Shown here: in pieces, positions 16,139 to 24,330 of the stretch | How positions within the stretch are numbered: position 1 is the stretch's first letter | How the letters are laid out: the number at the start of each line of letters is the position of its first letter | Origin: Streptomyces hyaluromycini | Lineage (GTDB): Bacteria > Actinomycetota > Actinomycetes > Streptomycetales > Streptomycetaceae | DNA length: 64,000 bases | Direction: 5' to 3' | NCBI RefSeq assembly: GCF_002217755.1 | Contig: NZ_BCFL01000018.1 | Span: forward strand, 310,001-374,000 | Program-made: the position numbers and the translations under genes | The notes under the pieces: generated by a model | Seen by the model: the letters and a program-made list of their open reading frames with translations, nothing else | Databases searched by the model: none | What the model was told of the DNA's origin: nothing

Positions 16139-17158
16139 TCACGCCTTCACCAGCCCCTGCCGTGCGGCGCCGCCCAGCGCCAGGTATACGTCCTCCAGGC
16201 TGGGCGTGGCGAGGGTGAAGTCGTCGAGGGCGGCGAAGGCGGCCCCGCCGGTCACCGTGGCGACGACGGCACGCGCCTCCTCGGGCGCGAGCCGCAGCGT
16301 CCAGCGCCGGCCGGACTCGACGGCACGCTCCCGCAGGACGGCCACCTCGGGCACCTCCAGCGGCGCCCGCTCCCGCCACACCAGCTCGACCCGGACCTCG
16401 CCGGCGACGCGTTCCTTGAGCCCGGCGGGGGTGTCGCAGGCGATGACCCGTCCCTGGTCGAGGACGGCGACCCGGTCGAGCACCGTCTCGGCCTCGATGA
16501 CGTTGTGGGTGACCAGCACCACGGTGGCCCCCTGCTCGGCCCGCCGCCGGTCCACGGCGGCCCACACGGCCCGCCGGGCCACCGGGTCCATCCCGGTCGT
16601 CGGCTCGTCGAGCACGAGCAACGGCCGCTCCCCGACCAGCGCGGCGGCGAAACAGGCCAGCCGCCGCTGTCCTCCGGAGAGCTTCTTGAGCGCCCGCCCG
16701 GCGATGGGCGTCAGGCCCAGTTCCTCCAGCACGGCGTCGCGCTCGCTCCGGGCCTGCCGTACGTCCAGGCCGCGCAGCCGCCCGGTGGTCTCGGCCGCCA
16801 GGGACACGGTCAGCTCGTCGAGGGCGCTGGACTCCTGCCCGAGGTAGGCGAGGATCCGCGCGGCCCGCTCCGGATGCCGCACGATGTCGTGCCCGAGGAT
16901 CTGGACGCTGCCCGCGTCCGGCCGCAGCAGCCCGGTGAGCTGCCGTACGAGCGTCGACTTGCCGGCCCCGTTCGGCCCGAGCAGCCCGAAGATCTCCCCG
17001 CGCCGGACATCGAGCTCCACCCCGTCGGTGGCCCGCACCTCGGGCACGGCGGGGGCGCCACGCCGCCCTCTGACCGCGGCGTAGGTCTTGGTCAGCCCAC
17101 GCACGGCACACACGACGTCACCCTGCTGCCGAAGTGCCCGACCCACGCCCGTACTCAC
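16139..17158 (-). CDS. ABC transporter ATP-binding protein (DrrA-like)
   Basis: A 339-aa ATPase with all nucleotide-binding motifs: Walker A GLLGPNGAGKSTLVRQL, the Q-loop region YLGQESSALDELTVSL, signature LKKLSGGQRRLACFAAAL, Walker B PLLVLDEPTTGMDP, and the H-loop VVLVTHNVIEAE. A C-terminal domain of about 100 residues (WRERAPLEVPEVAVL onward) is the regulatory extension seen in DrrA-like exporters. I chose GTG 17158; reading on to 17263 would enter an interspersed repeat. The permease gene follows. No regulator gene is adjacent. Confidence 0.88.
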   Translation of the reverse strand: MSTGVGRALRQQGDVVCAVRGLTKTYAAVRGRRGAPAVPEVRATDGVELDVRRGEIFGLLGPNGAGKSTLVRQLTGLLRPDAGSVQILGHDIVRHPERAARILAYLGQESSALDELTVSLAAETTGRLRGLDVRQARSERDAVLEELGLTPIAGRALKKLSGGQRRLACFAAALVGERPLLVLDEPTTGMDPVARRAVWAAVDRRRAEQGATVVLVTHNVIEAETVLDRVAVLDQGRVIACDTPAGLKERVAGEVRVELVWRERAPLEVPEVAVLRERAVESGRRWTLRLAPEEARAVVATVTGGAAFAALDDFTLATPSLEDVYLALGGAARQGLVKA

Positions 17159-17231
17159 AAGGGACGAGACTACGGGGTCGCCCCCGTTTACTCGCCTTTG
17201 GGGCGCCCAGCTTCTTGACTCCGTAAGGACA

Positions 17232-17305
17232 GCGCCCCTGAAAGGGGCGCGGGGCCGTGTCAATTTGCGGCTGCCGCCGCGTGGGCGCGAACGACCCCCA
17301 CCGGC
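17232..17305 (-). repeat. Interspersed intergenic repeat, copy 1
   Basis: GCGCCCCT at 17232-17239 and AGGGGCGC at 17243-17250 form a hairpin with a three-base loop. The following bases, GGGGCCGTGTCAATTTGCGG, then CTGCCGCCGCGTGGGCGC, are the reverse complement (with a few changes) of the two copies near 40.85-40.99 kb. It sits in the gap between the ABC operon start and the NYN gene stop and may end transcription of the latter. Confidence 0.6.
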
Positions 17306-17339
17306 CCGCAGCCGAAATCATCCCTCCGCCCTCCCTCAA

Positions 17340-18578
17340 TCACTCCGCCGACGCATGCTCCCCGGCCCCCGCCGGCACATCGAACTCTCTCCAGAACCCC
17401 GCCCGAATGGCGTACCGGTCGTGCTCGTCGATCTGGTCGTCCTTGTGCGCCAGCAGCCCGAACCTCGCCGCGTACCGCAGCAGCTCCCCGTCGATCCGGT
17501 GCGGAATCCGCGGATACATCCCCGACAGCTTGTGCAGATGGCTCTGGTCGCCGAGCCGCGACATCCACCGCTTGGCGAACACCTGTCCGACCTCGTACGG
17601 ATCTCCGCCGACGGTCGTGATGTCCTCCTCCCGGTCGGCCCACCGCTGCTCCGCAGTGGTCAGCTGCGCCAGCGTCGGCATGGAGGCCGCCTCCGCCGAC
17701 TCCGCCGCACTCCCCGGCCGGTCCACCCACCCCTTGTCGGAGGACCACCGCAGGGTGGCCGTCGCCGGATGCTGGACCGGCTGCGCGCCCGGCGCGCCCG
17801 GCGCCCGCAGCGCGGCGAGGTCCTTGGGCGTCGGCACCCCCTTGGGCGTCGGCATCCGCTCCGGCGCCCCGTTCTCCGCCGCACCCGCCCCTGGCGCCCG
17901 GTCGGCGTCCTCGGGCACCGCCTCCGCCGCTGCCGCCAGCGAGGACTCGGGCAGCGGCGCCGAGAGGATCGCGGCGATCTCCGGCCGCGGCACCGGCGGC
18001 GGCGCACAGACCGCGGTCAGCTCCTTGGCCCGTACCGCCTGGGTGATCCACACCCGGTCCAGGACCCGCCGCTCGTCGGCCTCGGCGACCAGGTCCTCGG
18101 ACTGGTTGTAGTCCCCGTCGGCGGCCTGCACGGCCCACAGGTGCACGGCGACCCCGTGCTCCTTGGCGGCCATCATGCCCGGCAGCAGGTCCCCGTCGCC
18201 GGTTACCAGCACCACGTCGGAGCAAGCCCGGTTCCTGGCCAGCTCGGTCAGCTCGGCGTGCATGGCCGCGTCCACGCCCTTCTGCGCCCAGCGTCCGTCG
18301 CTGCGGGTCAGCGCGCCGAGCCGGACGGTCACCCGGGGCATCACGCGCAGCCGGCGGTGTTCCGGCTGGGGAACACGGTCGGGGGCGCCGTCGAACCAGT
18401 AGATGCGCAGCAGTGGACGCTCGGTGTCGGACTCCGCGCGGTCGCGCAGCGCCTGGATGAGCGCGGCGTGGTCGACGGTGATCCGGGATCGGGAGGGCTC
18501 ACCGGCGAGGAGACTGGCGGCGGCACCCAGCAGATACCCGGCGTCCACCAGGACGATGCAGCGGTCCACGCGACTCAC
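17340..18578 (-). CDS. NYN-domain (PIN-like) RNase-type protein
   Basis: A 412-aa protein whose first 170 residues form a NYN domain, a PIN-like nuclease fold of proposed RNA-processing enzymes. DRCIVLVDAGYLLGAAASLL contains an N-terminal acidic residue, GVDAAMHAELTELA the middle acidic cluster, and CSDVVLVTGDGDLLPGM the third, so the acidic active site appears intact. A low-complexity Ala/Pro linker follows (about 205-290, with the repeated TPKGVPTPKDL). The C-terminal 115 residues, from AEQRWADREEDITTVGGDPY to the end, form an OST-HTH-like or unassigned domain. GTG 18578 follows GGAAAGAGGGTGA. The target RNA is unknown. Confidence 0.8.
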   Translation of the reverse strand: MSRVDRCIVLVDAGYLLGAAASLLAGEPSRSRITVDHAALIQALRDRAESDTERPLLRIYWFDGAPDRVPQPEHRRLRVMPRVTVRLGALTRSDGRWAQKGVDAAMHAELTELARNRACSDVVLVTGDGDLLPGMMAAKEHGVAVHLWAVQAADGDYNQSEDLVAEADERRVLDRVWITQAVRAKELTAVCAPPPVPRPEIAAILSAPLPESSLAAAAEAVPEDADRAPGAGAAENGAPERMPTPKGVPTPKDLAALRAPGAPGAQPVQHPATATLRWSSDKGWVDRPGSAAESAEAASMPTLAQLTTAEQRWADREEDITTVGGDPYEVGQVFAKRWMSRLGDQSHLHKLSGMYPRIPHRIDGELLRYAARFGLLAHKDDQIDEHDRYAIRAGFWREFDVPAGAGEHASAE

Positions 18579-18789
18579 CCTCTTTCCGGGAGGTTTGCTT
18601 TCGGGGCTTCCTTCGAGTCTGCCCGACCACGCGGGGGTTAACGGCCCGAACTCGATCTTCGGCGTGGCGTTTCGGGACCTTGCTCTCCGACAAGCCCTGT
18701 TACACACGGTAATTATCCGAAATGCGTCTGTTGTCAGCCTATGTGAATCTGAATTCGGCCCCTAGATCCCCCACAGGAGGCAGATCACC

Positions 18790-18966
18790 ATGGCCAAGAA
18801 CAAGAACCGCAAGGGTGGCTCTCAGAACCGCACCTCGCAGACCGAGCAGACCCACGAGCACCCGCAGCGTACGTCGACGGAGTCCCAGGACTCACCGGTG
18901 TCGCACATCCAGGGCAGCCCTGCGGACGTTGCGAAGAAGAAGCAGAAGAGCTTCGGCCACAACTGA
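18790..18966 (+). CDS. 58-aa hydrophilic protein of unknown function
   Basis: A short gene with a near-ideal ribosome site (AGGAGG, 9 bases before the ATG at 18790) and its own strong terminator. The product starts MAKNKNRKGGSQNRTSQTEQ and ends DVAKKKQKSFGHN. It is Lys/Gln/Ser/Asn-rich, has no hydrophobic core and is probably disordered, with basic ends and an acidic/His middle. I do not recognise a family. It is divergent from the NYN gene and convergent with dnaE, so it is a single-gene transcription unit. Nucleic-acid or ribosome association would fit the composition but is not shown. Confidence 0.78.
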   Translation: MAKNKNRKGGSQNRTSQTEQTHEHPQRTSTESQDSPVSHIQGSPADVAKKKQKSFGHN

Positions 18967-19014
18967 GCGGACTGACCAGGTCCCACCGGGCTGTTGAAGC
19001 CCAGGCACGCAGGA

Positions 19015-19043
19015 GGGGCGCACCCGTTGAGGGTGCGCCCCTT
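19015..19043 (+). terminator. Terminator of the 58-aa protein gene (may serve dnaE too)
   Basis: GGGGCGCACCC (19015-19025) and GGGTGCGCCCC (19031-19041) form a perfect 11-bp stem with a five-base loop followed by TTCC. It lies between the convergent 58-aa gene and dnaE and could work in both directions. Confidence 0.8.
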
Positions 19044-19077
19044 CCGCGCGCGTACGACCGTTCGTACGGGGTGAGGC

Positions 19078-22000
19078 CTAGCCGGCCAGGCAGGACGGGC
19101 CGAGCAGCACCTTGAGGTCGCCGAACAGCGCCGGGTCCGGCTTCACCCGGTGCCGGTCGAGGCGCAGCACGGTGGTCTTGGTCGGGCCCTGGAGCTTGAT
19201 CCGGACCTCGCTGTCACCCTTGTGGTGGCTGAGGATCTCGCCGAGGCGGCTGACCATCGGCGGGGTGACCCGGGTGGCGGGGATGGTGAGGATCACGGGC
19301 GCGTTGGTGCCTGCGTTGGAGAGATCCGGGACCGCCAGTTCCATCCCCACCAGCCGGGGCACGTCCTCGCGCTTGTCGAGGCGGCCCTTGACGAACACCA
19401 CCGCGTCCTCGACGAGTTGGGTCGAGATCAGCTGGTAGCTCGCCGGGAAGAACATGCACTCGATGGAGCCCGCGAGGTCCTCGACGGTGGCGATCGCCCA
19501 GGCGTTGCCCTGCTTGGTCATCTTGCGCTGGAGACCGGAGATGATGCCGCCGATGGTGACCACCGCGCCGTCCGCGTGCTCGCCGCCGGTGAGCTGGGCG
19601 ATGCCCGCGTCGGCCTTGTCGGAGAGCACGTGCTCCAGGCCGAAGAGCGGGTGGTCGGAGACGTAGAGACCGAGCATCTCCCGCTCCTGGGCGAGCAGAT
19701 AGGTCTTGTCCCACTCCTCGGTGGTGAACTCGACGTCCAGTCCGAAGCCGGGCTCGCTGCTCTCCTCCTCGCCCATGCCGCCGAAGAGGTCGAACTGGCC
19801 CTCGGCCTCCTTGCGCTTGACCGCGACCACGTTGTCGATCATCGAGTCGAAGTGCGCGGTGAGGCCCTTGCGGGTGTGCCCCAGGGCGTCGAAGGCGCCC
19901 GCCTTGATCAGCGACTCCGTGGTCCGCTTGTTGCAGGCGACCGCCTCGACCTTGTCGAGGTAGTCGGGGAAGGAGCCGTACTTGCCCTTGGCCTTGCGGC
20001 TCCTGATGATCGAATCCACCACGTTCGTGCCGACGTTGCGGACGGCTTCGAGGCCGAAGAGGATCACGTCGTCGCCCTGCGCGGCGAAGTTGTGCACCGA
20101 CTCGTTGACGTTCGGCGGCAGCACCTTGATGCCCATGCGCCGGCACTCGTTGAGGTAGACGGCCGACTTGTCCTTGTCGTCCTTGACCGAGGTGAGCAGA
20201 CCGGCCATGTACTCGGCGGGGTGGTTCGCCTTGAGGTAGGCGGTCCAGTACGAGACCAGGCCGTACGCGGCGGAGTGCGCCTTGTTGAACGCGTATCCGG
20301 CGAACGGGACCAGCACGTCCCACAGGGCCTGGATGGCCTCGTCGCTGTAGCCGTTCTTCTGGGCGCCGGCCTGGAAGATGGTGAAGTTCTTGGCCAGTTC
20401 GTCGGGCTTCTTCTTGCCCATCACGCGGCGCAGGATGTCGGCCTCGCCGAGCGAGTACCCGGCGATGATCTGGGCGGCCTTCTGTACCTGCTCCTGGTAG
20501 ACGATCAGGCCGTAGGTGACGGCCAGGACCTCTTCGAGGGGCTCCTCCAGCTCCTTGTGGATCGGGGTGATCTCCTGGAGCTTGTTCTTGCGGAGCGCGT
20601 AGTTGGTGTGCGAGTCCATGCCCATCGGGCCCGGACGGTAGAGCGCGGAGACGGCGGAGATGTCTTCGAAGTTGTCGGGCTTCATCAGGCGCAGCAGCGA
20701 GCGCATGGGGCCGCCGTCGAACTGGAAGACGCCCAGGGTGTCACCGCGCTGGAGCAGTTCGAAGGTCTTCGGATCGTCGAGCGGCAGGGCCAGCAGGTCG
20801 AGGTCGATGCCCTTGTTGGACTTCACCATCTTGACGGCGTCGTCCATGATCGTCAGGTTGCGCAGGCCGAGGAAGTCCATCTTCAGCAGGCCGAGCGACT
20901 CGCACTGCGGGTAGTCCCACTGCGTGATGGTCACGCCGTCCGTGTGCCGCACCCAGATCGGGGCGTGGTCGACGATGGGCTCGCTGGACATGATCACGCC
21001 GGCGGCGTGCACGCCCATCTGCCGCACCAGGCCCTCGACGCCCTTCGCGGTGTCGATGACCTTCTTGACGTCCGGCTCGTTCTCGTACATCCCGCGGATC
21101 TCGCCGGCCTCGTTGTAGCGCGGGTGCGAGGGGTTGGTGATGCCGTCCAGGTCGATGCCCTTGCCGAGGACGTCGGCGGGCATCGCCTTGGTGAGGCGGT
21201 CGCCCATCGCGTACGGGTAGCCCAGCACGCGCGCGGAGTCCTTGATGGCGTTCTTGGCCTTGATCTTGCCGTAGGTGCCGATCATGGCGACCTTGTCGGC
21301 GCCGTACTTCTCGGTCACGTACCTGATCACCTCGACGCGCCGACGCTCGTCGAAGTCGATGTCGACGTCGGGCATGGAGACGCGCTCGGGGTTCAGGAAC
21401 CGCTCGAAGATCAGGCCGTGCGGGATCGGGTCCAGGTCGGTGATGCCCATGGCGTAGGCGACGATCGAGCCGGCCGCGGAACCTCGGCCGGGGCCGACCG
21501 CGATGCCGTTGTTCTTGGCCCACATGATGAAGTCCGCGACGACGAGGAAGTAGCCCGGGAACCCCATCTGGATGATGACGTCCAGCTCGTACTCGACCTG
21601 CTTCTGGCGGTCGTCCGGGACCCCGCCGGGGAAGCGGCGGTCCATGCCCCGGCGGACCTCCTCCTTGAACCAGGTGACCTCGGTGTAGCCGTCGGGGATG
21701 TCGAACTTCGGCATGAGGTTCTTCGCCTCGAACATGCCGGTGGTGTCGACCATCTCGGCGATCAGGAGGGTGTTGGCGCAGCCCTCCTGCCAGGCGTCCG
21801 AGGAGTCGACGGCGTACATCTCGTCCGTGGACTTCAGGTAGTAGCCGGTGCCGTCGAACTTGAAGCGGTCCGGGTCGGAGAGGTTCTTGCCGGTCTGGAT
21901 GCACAGCAGGGCGTCGTGAGCGGTCGCCTCGTGCGCGTACGTGTAGTGCGAGTCGTTCGTCACCAGCGGCGGGATGCCGAGCTTCTTGCCGATCTCCAGG

Positions 22001-22617
22001 AGGCCGTCGCGGACCCGGTGCTCGATCTCGATGCCGTGGTCCATCAGCTCCAGGAAGTAGCGGTCCTTGCCGAAGATGTCCTGGTAGTCGGCGGCCGCCT
22101 TCAGCGCCTCGTCGTACTGCCCGAGACGCAGCCGGGTCTGGAGCTCGCCGGAGGGGCAGCCGGTGGAGGCCACGATCCCCTCGGACCACTGGGCGATGGT
22201 CTCCTTGTCCATCCGGGGCCACTTCTGCAGCCAGCCCTCGGCGTACGCGTCCGAGGAGAGCCGGAAGAGGTTGTGCAGGCCCGTGCTGTTCACGGCCCAC
22301 ATCGTCTTGTGGGTGTAACCGCCGGAACCGGAGACGTCGTCCCGCTTCTGGTGCGGCTGGCCCCACTGGATCTTGCGCTTGTTGCGCCGGGACTCGGGGG
22401 CGACGTACGCCTCGATCCCGATGATCGGGGTGACCCCGGCCTTCTTCGCCGTATGGAAGAAGTCGTACGCCCCGTGGAGGTTGCCGTGGTCGGACATGGC
22501 GATGTGCGTCATGCCCATCTCGTTGCAGGCGTTGAACATGTCCTTGAGCCGCGCGGCACCGTCCAGCAGCGAGTACTGGGTGTGGACGTGCAGGTGCGTG
22601 AAGGGCGGCTTTGACAC
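19078..22617 (-). CDS. dnaE: DNA polymerase III alpha subunit DnaE
   Basis: The main replicative polymerase chain, 1179 aa from GTG 22617 (GGAGG eight bases upstream). The N-terminal PHP domain starts FTHLHVHTQYSLLDGAARLK and continues with IAMSDHGNLHGAYDFF, retaining the metal-binding histidines seen in actinobacterial DnaE1, in which this domain is a proofreading exonuclease. The palm contains GPGRGSAAGSIVAYAMGITD and the catalytic aspartates in MPDVDIDFDERRR. A helix-hairpin-helix region (GAFDALGHTRKGL), an OB fold (VVTIGGIISGLQRKMTKQGN) and a C-terminal tail follow. It is a single gene with a 223-base gap upstream. The longer frame to 22902 is not protein-like before the GTG. Confidence 0.97.
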   Translation of the reverse strand: MSKPPFTHLHVHTQYSLLDGAARLKDMFNACNEMGMTHIAMSDHGNLHGAYDFFHTAKKAGVTPIIGIEAYVAPESRRNKRKIQWGQPHQKRDDVSGSGGYTHKTMWAVNSTGLHNLFRLSSDAYAEGWLQKWPRMDKETIAQWSEGIVASTGCPSGELQTRLRLGQYDEALKAAADYQDIFGKDRYFLELMDHGIEIEHRVRDGLLEIGKKLGIPPLVTNDSHYTYAHEATAHDALLCIQTGKNLSDPDRFKFDGTGYYLKSTDEMYAVDSSDAWQEGCANTLLIAEMVDTTGMFEAKNLMPKFDIPDGYTEVTWFKEEVRRGMDRRFPGGVPDDRQKQVEYELDVIIQMGFPGYFLVVADFIMWAKNNGIAVGPGRGSAAGSIVAYAMGITDLDPIPHGLIFERFLNPERVSMPDVDIDFDERRRVEVIRYVTEKYGADKVAMIGTYGKIKAKNAIKDSARVLGYPYAMGDRLTKAMPADVLGKGIDLDGITNPSHPRYNEAGEIRGMYENEPDVKKVIDTAKGVEGLVRQMGVHAAGVIMSSEPIVDHAPIWVRHTDGVTITQWDYPQCESLGLLKMDFLGLRNLTIMDDAVKMVKSNKGIDLDLLALPLDDPKTFELLQRGDTLGVFQFDGGPMRSLLRLMKPDNFEDISAVSALYRPGPMGMDSHTNYALRKNKLQEITPIHKELEEPLEEVLAVTYGLIVYQEQVQKAAQIIAGYSLGEADILRRVMGKKKPDELAKNFTIFQAGAQKNGYSDEAIQALWDVLVPFAGYAFNKAHSAAYGLVSYWTAYLKANHPAEYMAGLLTSVKDDKDKSAVYLNECRRMGIKVLPPNVNESVHNFAAQGDDVILFGLEAVRNVGTNVVDSIIRSRKAKGKYGSFPDYLDKVEAVACNKRTTESLIKAGAFDALGHTRKGLTAHFDSMIDNVVAVKRKEAEGQFDLFGGMGEEESSEPGFGLDVEFTTEEWDKTYLLAQEREMLGLYVSDHPLFGLEHVLSDKADAGIAQLTGGEHADGAVVTIGGIISGLQRKMTKQGNAWAIATVEDLAGSIECMFFPASYQLISTQLVEDAVVFVKGRLDKREDVPRLVGMELAVPDLSNAGTNAPVILTIPATRVTPPMVSRLGEILSHHKGDSEVRIKLQGPTKTTVLRLDRHRVKPDPALFGDLKVLLGPSCLAG

Positions 22618-22840
22618 GGTTTCGGCCTCCGAGGGAAAACAGGCGTCGACGATCGTCCGACCGGCTGCGGACGGTCTGGTGGGACAGCGGAATCCTATGC
22701 CTCGGCACTGACACCGGGCGGCCTGCCCCGCGTACCTTCGTGCCAAGAAAGCGGGCACTCCCGGGGACCTTCGCACGTTGGTCCGGGCGAGAGATCCGCG
22801 CCACATGTCAGGCACCACCCGTACCAGGAGGCACCCAGCG

Positions 22841-24214
22841 ATGCCGGTCCCCCAGCTCAACGGCGAGCAGCGCGGCGAGGAGATCCTCGCCGTCTTCGAC
22901 ACCGCCTTCGGCGAGCTCCTGGCCGCCGACCCGGCCGCGTTCCGCGTGAAGTTCCGGAAGATGGCGGCCTCGGCCTTCGCCTTCTACCGGGGCACGGCCG
23001 CGCTCTTCTACCACGACCTGGACGCGGAGACCGCAGGGCGGGGTGGTGGGAGGACGTCTGCCCTGGGCGGCGGTCGGATATACACCGGTCCGTACCTCGA
23101 CGAGCGCACCTCGCGCGTGTGGATCCACGGCGACCTGCACGCGGAGAACTTCGGCACGTACATGGACTCCAACGGCCGCCTGGTCTTCAACGTCAACGAC
23201 TTCGACGAGGCCTACGTCGGCCCGTTCACCTGGGACCTGAAGCGCTTCGCCGCCTCCGTCGCGCTGATCGGGTACGCGAAGGCGCTCGGCGACGAGCAGA
23301 TCACCGAGCTGGTCGAGGTGTACGCGGAGGCGTACCGCGAGCGCATCCACGCGCTGGCGACGGGCGCGAAGAGCGACGAGGTGCCGCCGTTCACCCTGGA
23401 CACCGCCGAGGGCCCGCTGCTCGGCGCGCTCCGCGCGGCCCGCTCGCTGACCCGTTTCGAGCTGCTGGACTCGATGACGGAGATCCGCGACTGGGAGCGT
23501 CGCTTCGCCTCCGGCGGCGGCTCCATCGAGCTGGACGCCGCCACCCGCTACAAGGTCCTGGCCGCCTTCGACGGCTACCTGGAGACCCTCCCCGAGTCGT
23601 CCCTGTCCCGTCCGGACTCCTACCGCGTGAAGGACGTCGTGGGCCGCCGCGGGATCGGCATCGGCTCGGCCGGCCTGCCGTCGTACAACATCCTCCTGGA
23701 GGGCGCCACGGACGCCCTGGAGAACGACGTGGTGATCTACATCAAGCAGGCGCAGACCCCGGCCGTCTCCCGGCACGTCACGGACCCGGCGATCCGGGAC
23801 TACTTCCAGCACGAGGGCCACCGCACGGTGATCTCGCAGCGCGCCCTGCAGGCGCACGCCGACCCGTGGCTGGGCTGGACCGAGCTGGACGGCGCGGGGC
23901 AGCTGGTCGCCGAGGTGTCGCCGTACGCGGTGGACCTGGACTGGAGCGACCTCGACGACCCGGAGGAGATCGCGGCGGTCGTCGCCGACCTCGGCCGGGC
24001 CACGGCGTCCATGCACTCGGCGGCCGACGACCAGTCCGGCGAGTCCCTGGTGCCGTTCTCCACCGAGCGGGCCATCGACGCGGCGATCGCCGCCGACGAG
24101 GACGGCTTCGCGGGCCTGCTCACCGACTTCGCGCACAGCTACGGCGCACGCGCGCGTGCCGACCACCAGATCTTCGTCGACCTCTTCCGCAACGGCCGCA
24201 TTCCAGGGCTTTGA
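22841..24214 (+). CDS. DUF2252 protein, stop codon replaced by an insertion element
   Basis: A 457-aa member of DUF2252, a family with a protein-kinase/aminoglycoside-phosphotransferase-like fold. FRKMAASAFAFYRGTAALFY is typical of its start. The brown motif-like HGDLHAENFGTYMDSNGRLV and FNVNDFDEAYVGPFTWDLKR give the putative catalytic Asp/Asn and metal-binding Asp. The C-terminus ends NGRIPGL. The biological substrate is unknown. ATG 22841 follows AGGAGG. The last codon's third base and the TGA belong to the right end of a tnpB element, yet removal of the element would also give CTG TGA, so the protein is unchanged; its original terminator now lies 1.3 kb away. Confidence 0.85.
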   Translation: MPVPQLNGEQRGEEILAVFDTAFGELLAADPAAFRVKFRKMAASAFAFYRGTAALFYHDLDAETAGRGGGRTSALGGGRIYTGPYLDERTSRVWIHGDLHAENFGTYMDSNGRLVFNVNDFDEAYVGPFTWDLKRFAASVALIGYAKALGDEQITELVEVYAEAYRERIHALATGAKSDEVPPFTLDTAEGPLLGALRAARSLTRFELLDSMTEIRDWERRFASGGGSIELDAATRYKVLAAFDGYLETLPESSLSRPDSYRVKDVVGRRGIGIGSAGLPSYNILLEGATDALENDVVIYIKQAQTPAVSRHVTDPAIRDYFQHEGHRTVISQRALQAHADPWLGWTELDGAGQLVAEVSPYAVDLDWSDLDDPEEIAAVVADLGRATASMHSAADDQSGESLVPFSTERAIDAAIAADEDGFAGLLTDFAHSYGARARADHQIFVDLFRNGRIPGL

Positions 24215-24330
24215 CATGCTCCCTGACTAAGGTCCAGGGAATCCGGCCTGGGTCGTCCGACCCTTCCGGGTGCTTCCTGCTTCACCGCGCTGTGCGGGCA
24301 CGTGTGCCCGTCTTACCGGCGCTCCACAGG
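24195..24330 (-). ncRNA. Predicted omega/reRNA of the TnpB element
   Basis: In IS200/IS605 elements the guide RNA is made from the 3' end of tnpB through the right-end hairpin, with the guide formed by DNA just outside the element. Here the scaffold would cover roughly 24330 to 24211, ending in the right-end hairpin and TCAA. The guide would begin AGCCCTGGAATGCGGCCGTT, read from 24210 downward on the minus strand within the DUF2252 gene. The exact 5' end cannot be told from sequence. The RNA itself is inferred from family knowledge. Confidence 0.5.
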
